A stretch of DNA of 64,000 bases from Streptomyces avicenniae. Its GTDB lineage: Bacteria > Actinomycetota > Actinomycetes > Streptomycetales > Streptomycetaceae. This document shows positions 20,403 to 29,081 of the stretch, piece by piece. Where the stretch lies: NCBI RefSeq assembly GCF_000719135.1, contig NZ_JOEK01000019.1:1-64000 (forward strand), given 5' to 3'. The notes beneath the pieces were generated by a model that did not search any database, was not told the DNA's origin, and saw only the letters and a program-made list of their open reading frames with translations. Each line of letters starts with the position of its first letter. The first letter of the stretch is position 1. The translations under genes and the position numbers were made by a program.

Positions 20403-23210
20403 TCACACCTGGAGGACACGGCCCAGTTCCGAGCGGCTCTGGATGCCGAGCTTGCGGTACGCGCGGGTCAGGTGCGTCTCCACCGTCCGCCGCGTCACGA
20501 ACAGCTCCCGCGCGATCGCCCCGTTGGTCCGGCCGACGGCGGCGAGCAGCGCCACGCGGTACTCGCTCGCGGTCAGGGCCTTGGTGCCGAAGTGCTCGGA
20601 GCGCCTGGGCAGCCCGCCCGCCGCGAGGAGTTCGGTGTGGACGCGCCCGGCCAGCCGCAGCGCGCCGAGCCGCTGGGCGAGCGTCAGGGCGCGCCGCAGC
20701 GTCTCGCGGGCCTCGCGCCGGTTGTTCTCGTGCCGCTGGACGATGCCGAGGCTGGCCTCGGCGTAGGCCGTCTCCAGGTGCGCGGCACCCGACCGCAGCA
20801 CCTCGACGGCCTCGGTCAGGGCGGCCAGCCCCTCGGCGCCGCCCAGGATCAGCCCTTTGGCACGCAGTGCCACGCCGACCGCGCGCGGCGTGCCCCACCG
20901 GCGTGCCGCGCGCACCTCCTCCTCGACGAGGGCGACGGCGCCCGCGACGTCACCCAGCTGGTTCTTCATGAACGCGGCCTCGGAACGCCAGCGCGAGATG
21001 CCCGGGTTGTCCGTCCCCCAGCCCTCCATCCGCCGCCCGCTCTCCTTGAGGTCGGCCAGGGCGCCCTCGATGTCGCCGCGGGCGCCCTTCAGCCGTCCGC
21101 GCGCCGCGAGCAGCAGGGTGTGCGGCCAGAACTCGGGGAGCGCGCCCGCGCTGCCGCGCGCGCCCAGCAGGGCCATGGCCTCGTCGGTGCGGTCGAGTTC
21201 GGTGAGGACGTTGAGCAGCGGCACGAGGACGAGCGACTGGATCAGGTCGGCGCCGCCGTCCTGTCCGCCGAGGAAGCCGAGGGCCTGCCTGGCGTCGCGC
21301 TCGGCGCCTTCGAGCCGCCCCATCTCCAGCTGGCAGGCCGACCGGAGGGCCAGCGCCATGATCGTCCTTGACAGGCCGCCCACCCCCTGCCGCCCGGTGA
21401 GGACCGCGTCGCACCGCTGGTAGACGAGGTCCAGCTCGTCGGCCCACAGCAGCGTGTAGAGGGTGTACGGCATCAACTGCGGCTCGCGGCCCGAGTCCAG
21501 GTCGGCCGCGAACGCCCCGCGCAGGGCCTCCACCACCTCGGCGGCGGGCGTCCGCCCCTCGACGGCGGCGTGCAGCGCGCGCAGGGACGTGCGGTGCAGC
21601 GTGTCGTCCGGGCTGTCGTCGGGGAGCTGCGCCAGCAGGCGGGCCGTGTCCCCGGCGCCCGAGGTGCCGAGCAGGGCGGCCATCGCCTCGCCGCTGTCGA
21701 GCTGGCGCAGCAGGGCGTCGCGCGACCGGGTGGGCGGCAGGGCGGCGAGGTCGCCTCGGCACTCGTGGAGCGTCTCGGCCGCCTCCTCGATCCGGTGGGA
21801 GCGGACGAGGGCCTGCGCGTAGGTGAGGACGGTGCTGACCCTCGTACGTGGGGTCCTGGCGGCCTTCAGGCGCGGTCGCAGCCTGACCAGGAGGCCCCGC
21901 GGATCGGTGATCAGCTCGACGCAGTCGAGCGACGCCTGGACGTCGTCGCGCACGTCGTCGGCCAGGGGTTCGTGGAGCGCGCGCCGCAGCAGGGCGTGGG
22001 CCTCGGCGGGCTTGCCCTCCGGCACGGCCTTGTCCGCCTCGGCCCGCAGGACCTCGGGCACCCACGCGGCGCCGATCGGCCCGGTCCGCAGCACGTGCCG
22101 GACGATGGCGGCCGGATCGGCGTTGCGCTGGTGCAGCACCTCGGCCGCCCGCCGGTGTATCCGGTCGGGGGCGACGGCCTCCGGAAGGCGGCGCAGCGCC
22201 CGGCCGACCACCGGGCTGGTGTACGAGGGCTGCGCGAGGTCGGTGAGCAGGCCCATGGCGCCGAGCACGGCCAGGCTGGCCGCCGCCTCACGCATCGGTA
22301 TCCCCGCGGCCTCGGCGACGAGGGCGGCGTCCGCCTCGCCCTCCAGCAGGGCGACGGTCTCGGCGACGCGCCCCACGGCCGCGGGCAGGTGGGCGAGACG
22401 TTCCTGCACCTTGGCGGCGACCAGCCCCTCGATCGCGCCGGTGGACCACACCGCCCCGCCCGGCTCCTGGTGCGGACCGGCACCGGCCCGCAGCATGGTG
22501 TGCAGCACGGCGGGGCTGCCCGCCGTCAGCCGGTGCAGCTCGTCCACGACCGGGGTGGGCGTCGGGCCGAGGAGGCCGACGGCGAGGTCGCCGGTGCCCG
22601 CCTCGGTCAGCGGGGCGGGGTGGAGCACCGTCCACTCACCGGCCGCGCACAGGGCGGCCAGCATCGGCGGGCTGGCCACGGGCTCGCCGAGCCTGCGGGT
22701 GGCCACGATCGCGACCGGCCACCCCTTGAGGCGGCGCGCGACGTAGGCGAGGACGTGCAGGGAGGGCGCGTCGCAGAAGTTCATGTCGTCCACGGCCAGG
22801 ACGACCGGCGCCCGTTCCGCCATGCCGCGTATGGCGCACAGCATGCCGCTGAGGACGGAGATGTCGCCGGTGTCGCCCTCGGGCGACACGCACGAGTCCA
22901 TGACGCGGAGCAGTTCGGCCGCGGGCCGCGCCGCCTCGGTGTGTCCGGCGGCGAGGGCGGAGAGGTGGGGTTCCAGGAGCTGTTGCATCACTCCGTAGGG
23001 GTAGTCGGCCTCCAGGGAGCCGCAGCGGGCGGTGCACATGATCACCTGACGCGCCCGCGCCGCGCGTTCGAGTTCGAGCAGCAGGGCCGTGCGGCCGATG
23101 CCGAAGCCCCCCTCGATGAAGAGGAGGTCTCCGACTCCCCGGCACAGCGTGTCGATGGTGCGGTTGAGGACGAGTAATTCGGACCAGCGTTCTACCAAGT
23201 TCTGGTGCAC
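20403..23210 (-). CDS. LAL-type LuxR regulator with a TTA codon
   Basis: This 935-residue protein is a large ATP-binding LuxR (LAL) regulator, the usual pathway-specific activator class of Streptomyces clusters. An N-terminal AAA region has a Walker A-like EGGFGIGRTALL, where the normal Lys is Arg, and Walker B VVLAVDD near residue 140. A long helical TPR-like region follows, then a C-terminal LuxR HTH (LTASEYRVALLAAVGRTN to LGIQSRSELGRVL, about 875-930). Codon 12 is TTA (23177-23175), the only in-frame TTA I found in the cluster, so translation should depend on the bldA tRNA. The GTG at 23210 follows GGGGGAG. It probably controls the cluster. Confidence 0.93.
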   Translation of the reverse strand: MHQNLVERWSELLVLNRTIDTLCRGVGDLLFIEGGFGIGRTALLLELERAARARQVIMCTARCGSLEADYPYGVMQQLLEPHLSALAAGHTEAARPAAELLRVMDSCVSPEGDTGDISVLSGMLCAIRGMAERAPVVLAVDDMNFCDAPSLHVLAYVARRLKGWPVAIVATRRLGEPVASPPMLAALCAAGEWTVLHPAPLTEAGTGDLAVGLLGPTPTPVVDELHRLTAGSPAVLHTMLRAGAGPHQEPGGAVWSTGAIEGLVAAKVQERLAHLPAAVGRVAETVALLEGEADAALVAEAAGIPMREAAASLAVLGAMGLLTDLAQPSYTSPVVGRALRRLPEAVAPDRIHRRAAEVLHQRNADPAAIVRHVLRTGPIGAAWVPEVLRAEADKAVPEGKPAEAHALLRRALHEPLADDVRDDVQASLDCVELITDPRGLLVRLRPRLKAARTPRTRVSTVLTYAQALVRSHRIEEAAETLHECRGDLAALPPTRSRDALLRQLDSGEAMAALLGTSGAGDTARLLAQLPDDSPDDTLHRTSLRALHAAVEGRTPAAEVVEALRGAFAADLDSGREPQLMPYTLYTLLWADELDLVYQRCDAVLTGRQGVGGLSRTIMALALRSACQLEMGRLEGAERDARQALGFLGGQDGGADLIQSLVLVPLLNVLTELDRTDEAMALLGARGSAGALPEFWPHTLLLAARGRLKGARGDIEGALADLKESGRRMEGWGTDNPGISRWRSEAAFMKNQLGDVAGAVALVEEEVRAARRWGTPRAVGVALRAKGLILGGAEGLAALTEAVEVLRSGAAHLETAYAEASLGIVQRHENNRREARETLRRALTLAQRLGALRLAGRVHTELLAAGGLPRRSEHFGTKALTASEYRVALLAAVGRTNGAIARELFVTRRTVETHLTRAYRKLGIQSRSELGRVLQV

Positions 23211-23248
23211 AGCTCCCCCGGACGCTCATTCCCTGACCATCGCCGGAA

Positions 23249-23285
23249 CGGCCGGTGACCCGCCGGGCGGGCCGGTCACCGGCCG
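23249..23285 (-). terminator. Perfect hairpin between oxidase and LAL genes
   Basis: A perfect 12-bp inverted repeat (CGGCCGGTGACC at 23249-23260 and its complement at 23274-23285) with a 13-base loop fills the spacer between the stop of the oxidase gene and the start of the LAL gene. There is no T-tract, so it is either a GC-type terminator or an attenuating or mRNA-stabilising structure that separates the two genes. Confidence 0.6.
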
Positions 23286-23289
23286 GGGG

Positions 23290-24810
23290 TCAGATGCTCT
23301 GGGTGAAACGGAAATAGTTGGTCGGGTCGTAGTGACGTTTCACCCTTCTGAGGCGCCCCAGGTTCTCCTTGTAGTAGGCGTCGGCCCAGTCGGGCAGGAC
23401 TCGGTCCAGGTAGTTGACGTAACTCTCGCCGTTCGAATACGGGTTGACCGCGTCGAACACGTTGCCCGCCCAGGTCTGCGCGACCGCGCGGTCGGCCGCG
23501 GGCGGGGCGCCGCCTTGCAGGCCGGTGGCGATGCTCATGACGAACTCGGAGTCACGGTGGACGTAGGCGGTCTCCGTACGGCCGAACTCGTTGGCCCGGC
23601 CGCCGAGGACGATGGTGCGGATGAACCGGGAGTGGCCCGCGGCCCGGTCGGCGTCGAACGCGGTGAGCAGCGCGTCCAGGCCCGCCGCCGGGATGGCCTC
23701 GCCGAAGAGGCGGCTGCGGTCGAAGGACCAGCCGAAGCGGGCGATCTGCCCGTCGGGGGTGGTGCCCTGGAGATGGCACTGGGGCACCGTCAGGTTGGAG
23801 CAGTTGTACCAGGCGAGCATCCCGGCGGTGTACGTGTCGTCGTTGACGGTGCGCGTCGCCGGGGTGTGGCCGACCTCCGCGACGAGCGCGTCGAGCAGCG
23901 GCGGCAGGTCGTCGGGGTCGCCCATCCACACGCCGGGCACGCCCACCGTCGGCACGCTGCCGGCGGCGGCGTCGAACATCGCGAGCACCGGCCCAGAACT
24001 GAGCCTGTTCGGCGACGCGATGGCCCACTCCTGCCAGGCCGCGAAGACGTCGGCGGCCTGGTCCCAGGTCCAGCCGAGGCTGAAGCGGGAGAGCGTCGGC
24101 ACCGGCGTCGCCCGCATGCGGTAGGACGTGACGACGCCGAAGTTGCCGCCGCCACCGCCGCGCAGGGCCCAGAACAGGTCGGCGTTGTGCGCGGCCGAGG
24201 CGGTCACGACGCTGCCGTCGGCGAGGACGACGGTGGCGGATTCGAGGGTGTCGGAGGCCATCCCGAGGAACCGTGTCTGCCAGCCGAGCCCGCCGCCCTG
24301 GACGAAGCCGCCCGCGCCCACCGTCGGGAAGAGCCCGCCCGGCAGGGCGAGTCCGGTGCCGGACAGGCCGCTGATCGCGTCGATCTGGAGCGCGCCGCCG
24401 CCCATGGTGACCACGTCGCCCTCGGCCCTGATGCCGTTCAGGCGGGACACGTCGATGACCAGGCCCGTGGTCAGCGAGAAGCCCATGAAGCTGTGCCCGC
24501 CGCTGCGCGGCGTCGCCGGTATGCCGCGCGCCCGCGCGAACCGCAGGCAGGCGCTCACGTCGGCGGCCGACTGGCAGTAGGCGACGGCGGCGGGCCGTAC
24601 GGTGTCGAACTCGGTCCAGGAGATCTGCTTCGCCGTGGTGTAGGCCGCGTCGGACGGCAGGACCAGGGTGCCGCTCAACCGCCGCCGCAGTGACGCCCAG
24701 TCGGGCTCGTCCGTCGCGTGGGCCAGGACCGGCGCCAGGGCGCCCGTCGCGGTCCCGGCGGCCAGGGTCGCCGCGGCTCCCGCGCGGACGAACGCTCTTC
24801 GTGAAACCAT
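23290..24810 (-). CDS. Exported FAD-linked oxidase, berberine-bridge type
   Basis: This 506-residue protein begins with a Tat-like signal (SRRAFV followed by an Ala-rich segment and a cut likely after AHA near residue 32), so it is probably exported folded. The FAD-binding domain has RSGGHSF, where His106 is the flavin-linking residue. The second, Cys linkage of bicovalent homologues is absent: the segment near 165 reads GGLFPTVG where they have Cys. The C-terminal YYKENLGRLRRVKRHYDPTNYF is the BBE motif. Such oxidases carry out late dehydrogenations or oxidations in antibiotic pathways (compare AknOx, GilR). The extracellular location suggests a final activation step. Confidence 0.92.
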   Translation of the reverse strand: MVSRRAFVRAGAAATLAAGTATGALAPVLAHATDEPDWASLRRRLSGTLVLPSDAAYTTAKQISWTEFDTVRPAAVAYCQSAADVSACLRFARARGIPATPRSGGHSFMGFSLTTGLVIDVSRLNGIRAEGDVVTMGGGALQIDAISGLSGTGLALPGGLFPTVGAGGFVQGGGLGWQTRFLGMASDTLESATVVLADGSVVTASAAHNADLFWALRGGGGGNFGVVTSYRMRATPVPTLSRFSLGWTWDQAADVFAAWQEWAIASPNRLSSGPVLAMFDAAAGSVPTVGVPGVWMGDPDDLPPLLDALVAEVGHTPATRTVNDDTYTAGMLAWYNCSNLTVPQCHLQGTTPDGQIARFGWSFDRSRLFGEAIPAAGLDALLTAFDADRAAGHSRFIRTIVLGGRANEFGRTETAYVHRDSEFVMSIATGLQGGAPPAADRAVAQTWAGNVFDAVNPYSNGESYVNYLDRVLPDWADAYYKENLGRLRRVKRHYDPTNYFRFTQSI

Positions 24811-24912
24811 GTGCAGTGCCTCGTTTCGGTCAGTGGCGGGACAGGTGTTCCGGCGGACGGTCCCGGCGGACGGCCGCGGCGGGAGAGGGTCGCGGGCGCG
24901 GGCGGGCGCCGG

Positions 24913-25947
24913 TCAGCGGGGGACGGCCTCCACCAGGGCGTGCACGAGGGTGCCGCCGGTGTTCTCGGCCTGGACCGCGCGCGTCATGCGGAAGCCGGCC
25001 TCGTCGAGCAGCTGCCGCCAGTCGCCCTCGGTGCGCTCCTTGCCGCCGAGGATGACCATCATGAAGAGGTCGGCGAGCATGCTGGGGTGCAGGCCGCCGC
25101 CCTCGGGGATGACGCTGTCGATGACGATGAGCCGGGCGTGCGCGGGCATCGCCTCGCGGACGCGGCCGAGGATCCGCAGGCAGTCCTCGTCGCTCCAGTT
25201 GTGCAGCACGCGGGAGAGGACGTACGCGTCGGCCCCGGGCACGACCGCGTCGAAGAAACTGCCGCTGACGACCTCGACGCGGTCCTGGACGCCCTCGGCG
25301 GCGAGGTGCGCGGGCGCCTCGGCGGTGACGGCCGCGAGGTCCTGGACGACGCCGGTCATGCCGGGGTTGCGCCGGAGGACGGCGGCGAGCAGCGTGCCGC
25401 CGCCCCCGCCGACATCGACGACGTGCCCGAGGCCCGTGAAGTCGTAGCGGTCGAGGGCGGCGATGGCCGGGGCGAGGGACGTCACGCCCATGGCCCGGTT
25501 GAACAGCTCGTTCTCGGCCGGGTTGGCTTCGAGGAAGTCGTAGTAGGCGGCGCCGTGCACCCTGTCGAAGGCGGGCTCGCCCGTGCGGACGGTGTGCATG
25601 ACCTCGGTCCAGGCGCGGAAGCAGGCGCCGCTCTGGAGCATCACGCCGTAGCGGAAGCCGCCGGGGGCGTCGCTGCGCAGGATGGCCCCGGCCTCGGTGA
25701 GCGAGAAGCGCCGTCCGTCGTGGGCCTCCAGCACGCCCATGGAGGCGAGGACGCGACAGAAACGGTACAGCGCCTCCTCGTTCGCGTCCGTGCGGGCCGC
25801 GAGGTCGGCGACCTGGACCGGTTCCTGGCCCAGGTGGTCGGCGATGCCGAGCTGGGCGGCGACGTAGAAGGTCTGCCCGACCCAGGGACCGCCCATGTGG
25901 TAGAGCTGCATCAAGTCCGGTGTCGGTGCTGGCGTTACGGCACTCAC
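24913..25947 (-). CDS. SAM-dependent O-methyltransferase
   Basis: This 344-residue protein is a polyketide O-methyltransferase with an N-terminal dimerisation domain (PWVGQTFYVAAQLGIADHL), SAM loop VVDVGGGGGT near residue 180 and HNWSDEDCLRILGRVREAM near 250. The GTG at 25947 is preceded by AAGGAGGAAG, an unusually strong ribosome-binding site, which decides the start over longer upstream extensions. It is closely similar to the protein at 27932-28960 on the opposite strand (shared GGPWVGQT/SGPWIGQT openings), which suggests duplication. Its substrate is probably an aromatic hydroxyl. It begins a minus-strand unit with the exported oxidase. Confidence 0.92.
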   Translation of the reverse strand: MSAVTPAPTPDLMQLYHMGGPWVGQTFYVAAQLGIADHLGQEPVQVADLAARTDANEEALYRFCRVLASMGVLEAHDGRRFSLTEAGAILRSDAPGGFRYGVMLQSGACFRAWTEVMHTVRTGEPAFDRVHGAAYYDFLEANPAENELFNRAMGVTSLAPAIAALDRYDFTGLGHVVDVGGGGGTLLAAVLRRNPGMTGVVQDLAAVTAEAPAHLAAEGVQDRVEVVSGSFFDAVVPGADAYVLSRVLHNWSDEDCLRILGRVREAMPAHARLIVIDSVIPEGGGLHPSMLADLFMMVILGGKERTEGDWRQLLDEAGFRMTRAVQAENTGGTLVHALVEAVPR

Positions 25948-27000
25948 GGTCTTCCTCCTTGAGCATGTGTGGCGGCGGAACACGGTGTTCCGCCATGACG
26001 TCGCGGGGAGGGCGGCACGGTCGGACGGACCCGCCGCGCCGGTACGGCCGACGGCGTGCCGGGGCGGGGATGTCGGTGCGCCGGGCATGGCGGCGCCAGG
26101 CCCTGTCCTCGGGGGAGCGGCGCGTCGGCGCGTCGGGGCGTACGCCCGGCGGATCAGCCGTCCGGTGGCACACCGGGCGGACCACCGGAATGGGCGGAAG
26201 TCGCTCGCGCCGTCAGGGGCCGAGTGGGGCAGGCGTGCGGCGCCAGGCCCGTGGGCCGGTCGGCCCGCACCGAAATCGGCCGATCGCCGACCGGCACCAT
26301 GAGTTGTCTGTCCGAACAGGCCCGGAAACACCCCGGTAAAGCACCTTCACGAACCCCCGTCGCTGACTCGCGCTCAACAAACAGTTGAACCAGTCGTCGG
26401 TCCACCGAAATGGGAATTTTTCATTCCGCAACCCGAAGGCGGGGTGTACCACGCTTTTTCACGCACCCCGTCGGCGGACCCCAGTCAAGCATCACGGACG
26501 GTTCCACGCCACCTCGCGTATGCCCCTCCGTGGCATATGGCCGAAACCCTTGCCTGTTGCTCCTCCCACCTGGCTCCGACGCTCTTCTCCCCCACCGCGC
26601 CCACCGCGCGACGACCTTGTGGACACCTGGGGGAACCTGGAAGGAAAACCGGTGAAACCCCAGGCCAGAGTGGCAGGATGAGCGCTCGGGGCGTCTCGGC
26701 GCGGCCCGTGGCGCGGCGGGCGCGCCGCTCCCGTGGAGATCATCGGCGCCAACAGATCAAGCCAGATCAATGTCATCCGTGGACCACCGAAACAAACACC
26801 GAAACAAATTCATTGCCCAATCTTTTCTTGCCGCGCCCCAGAACGGGTTGCTAATCTTCGCGGCGAAGGTGCGGCCTGTCGGACAACACCCGCGCCGGGC
26901 AGGGAAGTCTTTACCCTCGACCGGCCTTCTTCCCGACTATTCACACGGGAAGCGTCACCGTTCTGCGCTTCGAATTCACGCAACCGGAATGGAGAGACAC
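25948..27000. promoter_or_regulatory. Divergent 1-kb noncoding region with candidate regulator sites
   Basis: No convincing gene is seen here. Local composition is less G+C-rich than the flanks in 26290-26460 and 26750-27000. Visible signals are an inverted repeat TCAAC-N5-GTTGA (26374-26388), GGAAT-N5-ATTCC (26413-26427), a tandem CAGATCAA at 26753 and 26763 (10-bp period) and a tandem CCGAAACAAA at 26787 and 26799 (12-bp period). These are candidate binding sites for the LAL or another activator controlling both divergent methyltransferase units. Confidence 0.5.
26828..26857 (+). promoter_or_regulatory. Candidate promoter of the methyltransferase pair
   Basis: TTGCCG at 26828-26833 and TAATCT at 26852-26857 are separated by 18 bp, giving a plausible vegetative-type promoter with a leader of about 137 nt before the ATG at 27001. 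The tandem repeats at 26753 and 26787 lie just upstream, where an activator would bind. Confidence 0.4.
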
Positions 27001-27846
27001 ATGTCCTCTGCGGAATCCACGAGCGCCCGTCAGGTGGGTCAGCTCTACGACCAGATGGCGGGTTTCGAGTCGGACAATTTCAGCGGCGACCACAATCTGC
27101 ATTTCGGCTATTGGGACGCCCCCGGGGACACCTGGCCCCTGGAGCGCGCGGAGGAGCGGTTCACCGAGCTGATGATCGAGAAGCTGCGGCCCGCGCCGGG
27201 CGGCCGGGTGCTCGACGTCGGCTGCGGCATGGGGACACCGGCGCTCCGCCTCGCGAACGCCACCGGCGGCGAGGTCACCGGCATCACGGTCAGCCACGAG
27301 CAGGTCAAGCGGGCGGGCGCCCGCGCCGCCGCCGCCGGGCTGGACGACCGCGTGTCGTTCCGGTGGGCCGACGCCGCCGCCCTGCCCTTCGAGGACGACG
27401 CGTTCGACGCGGTCTGGGCCCTGGAGTCGATCATCCACATGCCCGACCGGGTCCAGGTGCTGCGGGAGGTCGCGCGGGTGATCAGGCCGGGCGGGCGGGT
27501 CGTGCTCACCGACTTCTTCGAGCGCGCCCCCGTCCCCGAGCACAAGCGCCCCGCCGTCGAGAAGTTCTACGAGAACTGGGTCATGGGCCCCACCGTGACG
27601 ATCGACGACTACCCGCGCCTGGTGCGCGAGGCGGGGCTGCGCCTGGTCGAGGTGGCCGACATCAGCGAGCAGGTGATGCGCCGGACCCTGGAGGGGATCG
27701 CCCGGCGCATCGCCCAGGACAGGAAGCACATCGACGACACGCTCGGCGCCGAGCTGGCCGACGACCTCGGCCTCTCCGACCTCATCGAGGTCTGGGAGCT
27801 GGGCTACCTCCTGGTGGTGGCCGAACTCCCCGGCGAGACGGACTGA
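27001..27846 (+). CDS. UbiE/Rif14-like SAM methyltransferase
   Basis: This 281-residue protein is a class I methyltransferase of the group that includes the rifamycin 27-O-methyltransferase and several antibiotic C- and O-methyltransferases. It opens with VGQLYDQMAG and NLHFGYWD, has SAM loop VLDVGCGMGTPALRLA near residue 70, and SIIHMPDRVQVLREVARVIRPGGRVVLTDFF from about 148. The ATG at 27001 follows TGGAGAG; an open frame upstream lacks homology. It is read with the next gene 85 bp downstream. Acceptor atom (C or O) is not certain from sequence. Confidence 0.9.
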   Translation: MSSAESTSARQVGQLYDQMAGFESDNFSGDHNLHFGYWDAPGDTWPLERAEERFTELMIEKLRPAPGGRVLDVGCGMGTPALRLANATGGEVTGITVSHEQVKRAGARAAAAGLDDRVSFRWADAAALPFEDDAFDAVWALESIIHMPDRVQVLREVARVIRPGGRVVLTDFFERAPVPEHKRPAVEKFYENWVMGPTVTIDDYPRLVREAGLRLVEVADISEQVMRRTLEGIARRIAQDRKHIDDTLGAELADDLGLSDLIEVWELGYLLVVAELPGETD

Positions 27847-27931
27847 TCCGGCGCTCCCCCGGCGCGCCGCGGCGCGCGTGGGACGGCACGGACCGAAGGC
27901 AAGGACAGCAGTCGAGCCCCACGGAGGAAGC

Positions 27932-28960
27932 ATGCCCACCGATTCCGCCCCAGGACCTGATCTCCGGGAGATGTACCAGTCGTCAGGCCCGTGGATAGGA
28001 CAGACGCTCTACGTGGCCGCGCATCTCGGCCTCGCCGACCTCCTGGCAGAAGGGCCCCTGGAGGCAGGGGAGATCGCCAAGGCGACCGGGAGCGACGAGG
28101 ACGCGCTGTACCGCTTCTGCCGGGCGCTGACCGCGCTCGGCGTGCTGACCGAGCTGCCCGGCAGGTCGTTCGCGCTGAAGCCCGCGGGGAAGGTCCTCGC
28201 CAGCGGCACGCCCGACGGCTTCAGGGACGGCGTCCTGCTGCAGAGCGGCGCCGTCTTCCGTGCCTGGGCCGACGTGCTCCACACCGTCAGGACCGGACGC
28301 CCCGCCTTCGACGAGGCGTTCGGCATGGACTACTTCGCCTTCCTGGAGGCCCACCCCGACGAGGCGCGGGTGTTCAACCGCGCCATGGGCGCCACCATGC
28401 CCGCCGCGATCGCCGCGCTGGAGCGCTACCCGTTCGAGGGGTGCTCCACGGTCGTGGACGTCGGCGGCGGCGACGGGCGGATGATCGCGTCGGTCCTGGC
28501 GCGGTTCCCCGCGATGCGCGGCGTGCTCCAGGACCTGCCGGAGACCGTGCGGCAGGCCGAGGACAACCTCGCGCGGGCGGGCGTGACCGAGCGGTGCGTG
28601 CTGGCCGGGGAGAGCTTCTTCGACACGGTCGCCCCCGGCGGCGACGTCTACGTCCTCTCGCGCGTCCTGCACGACTGGAGCGACGAGAACGCGCTGCGCG
28701 TCCTGCGGAAGGTCAGGGCCGCGATGCGCCCCGGCGCCCGGCTCGTGCTGGTCGAGAGCGTCCTGCGGCCCGCCGAGGGCGACATCCGCAGCGTGCTGGC
28801 CGACCTCCTGATGCTCGTCGTCCTCGGCGGCAAGGAGCGCACGGAGGACGAGTGGACGAAGCTCCTGGCGGCGGCGGGGCTCACGATCCGGCGGATCCTG
28901 GACGACCCGGGCGGGGCCACCACCCGCGGGCACAGCGTCATCGAGGCGGTCGCGGAGTAA
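27932..28960 (+). CDS. SAM-dependent O-methyltransferase
   Basis: This 342-residue polyketide O-methyltransferase has the dimerisation segment PWIGQTLYVAAHLGLADLL, SAM loop VVDVGGGDGR near residue 175 and HDWSDENALRVLRKVRAAM near 248. It is the third member of one subfamily in the window. With the Rif14-like enzyme, the two paralogues and the FkbG-like enzyme, five methyltransferases are encoded in the cluster, which fits the presence of metK and metH in the operon. ATG at 27932 follows CGGAGGAAG. Substrate probably an aromatic hydroxyl on the polyketide core. Confidence 0.92.
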   Translation: MPTDSAPGPDLREMYQSSGPWIGQTLYVAAHLGLADLLAEGPLEAGEIAKATGSDEDALYRFCRALTALGVLTELPGRSFALKPAGKVLASGTPDGFRDGVLLQSGAVFRAWADVLHTVRTGRPAFDEAFGMDYFAFLEAHPDEARVFNRAMGATMPAAIAALERYPFEGCSTVVDVGGGDGRMIASVLARFPAMRGVLQDLPETVRQAEDNLARAGVTERCVLAGESFFDTVAPGGDVYVLSRVLHDWSDENALRVLRKVRAAMRPGARLVLVESVLRPAEGDIRSVLADLLMLVVLGGKERTEDEWTKLLAAAGLTIRRILDDPGGATTRGHSVIEAVAE

Positions 28961-29026
28961 CGGCGCGGGCCCGCCCCGCCCCCGGGCGCGGGCACCGGCG
29001 GCCGTCCCGTGAGAGCCGAGAAGGTC

Positions 29027-29043
29027 GGTGATAGCCTCTCACC
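29027..29043. promoter_or_regulatory. Inverted repeat before the TetR gene, possible operator
   Basis: GGTGA-N7-TCACC spans 29027-29043, about 40 bp before the chosen TetR start, and covers a TAGCCT sequence that could be a -10 box. Position and symmetry fit autoregulation by the TetR protein. Evidence is positional only. Confidence 0.45.
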
Positions 29044-29081
29044 AGACGTGGCGGACCACGTCGTGGAGCGCGGAGGCGGGC

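Noticed and set aside
26385..26854. Several open frames of 80-136 codons in the divergent spacer
   Set aside because: No ribosome-binding sites, no codon bias and no recognisable protein features; the region looks like control DNA.
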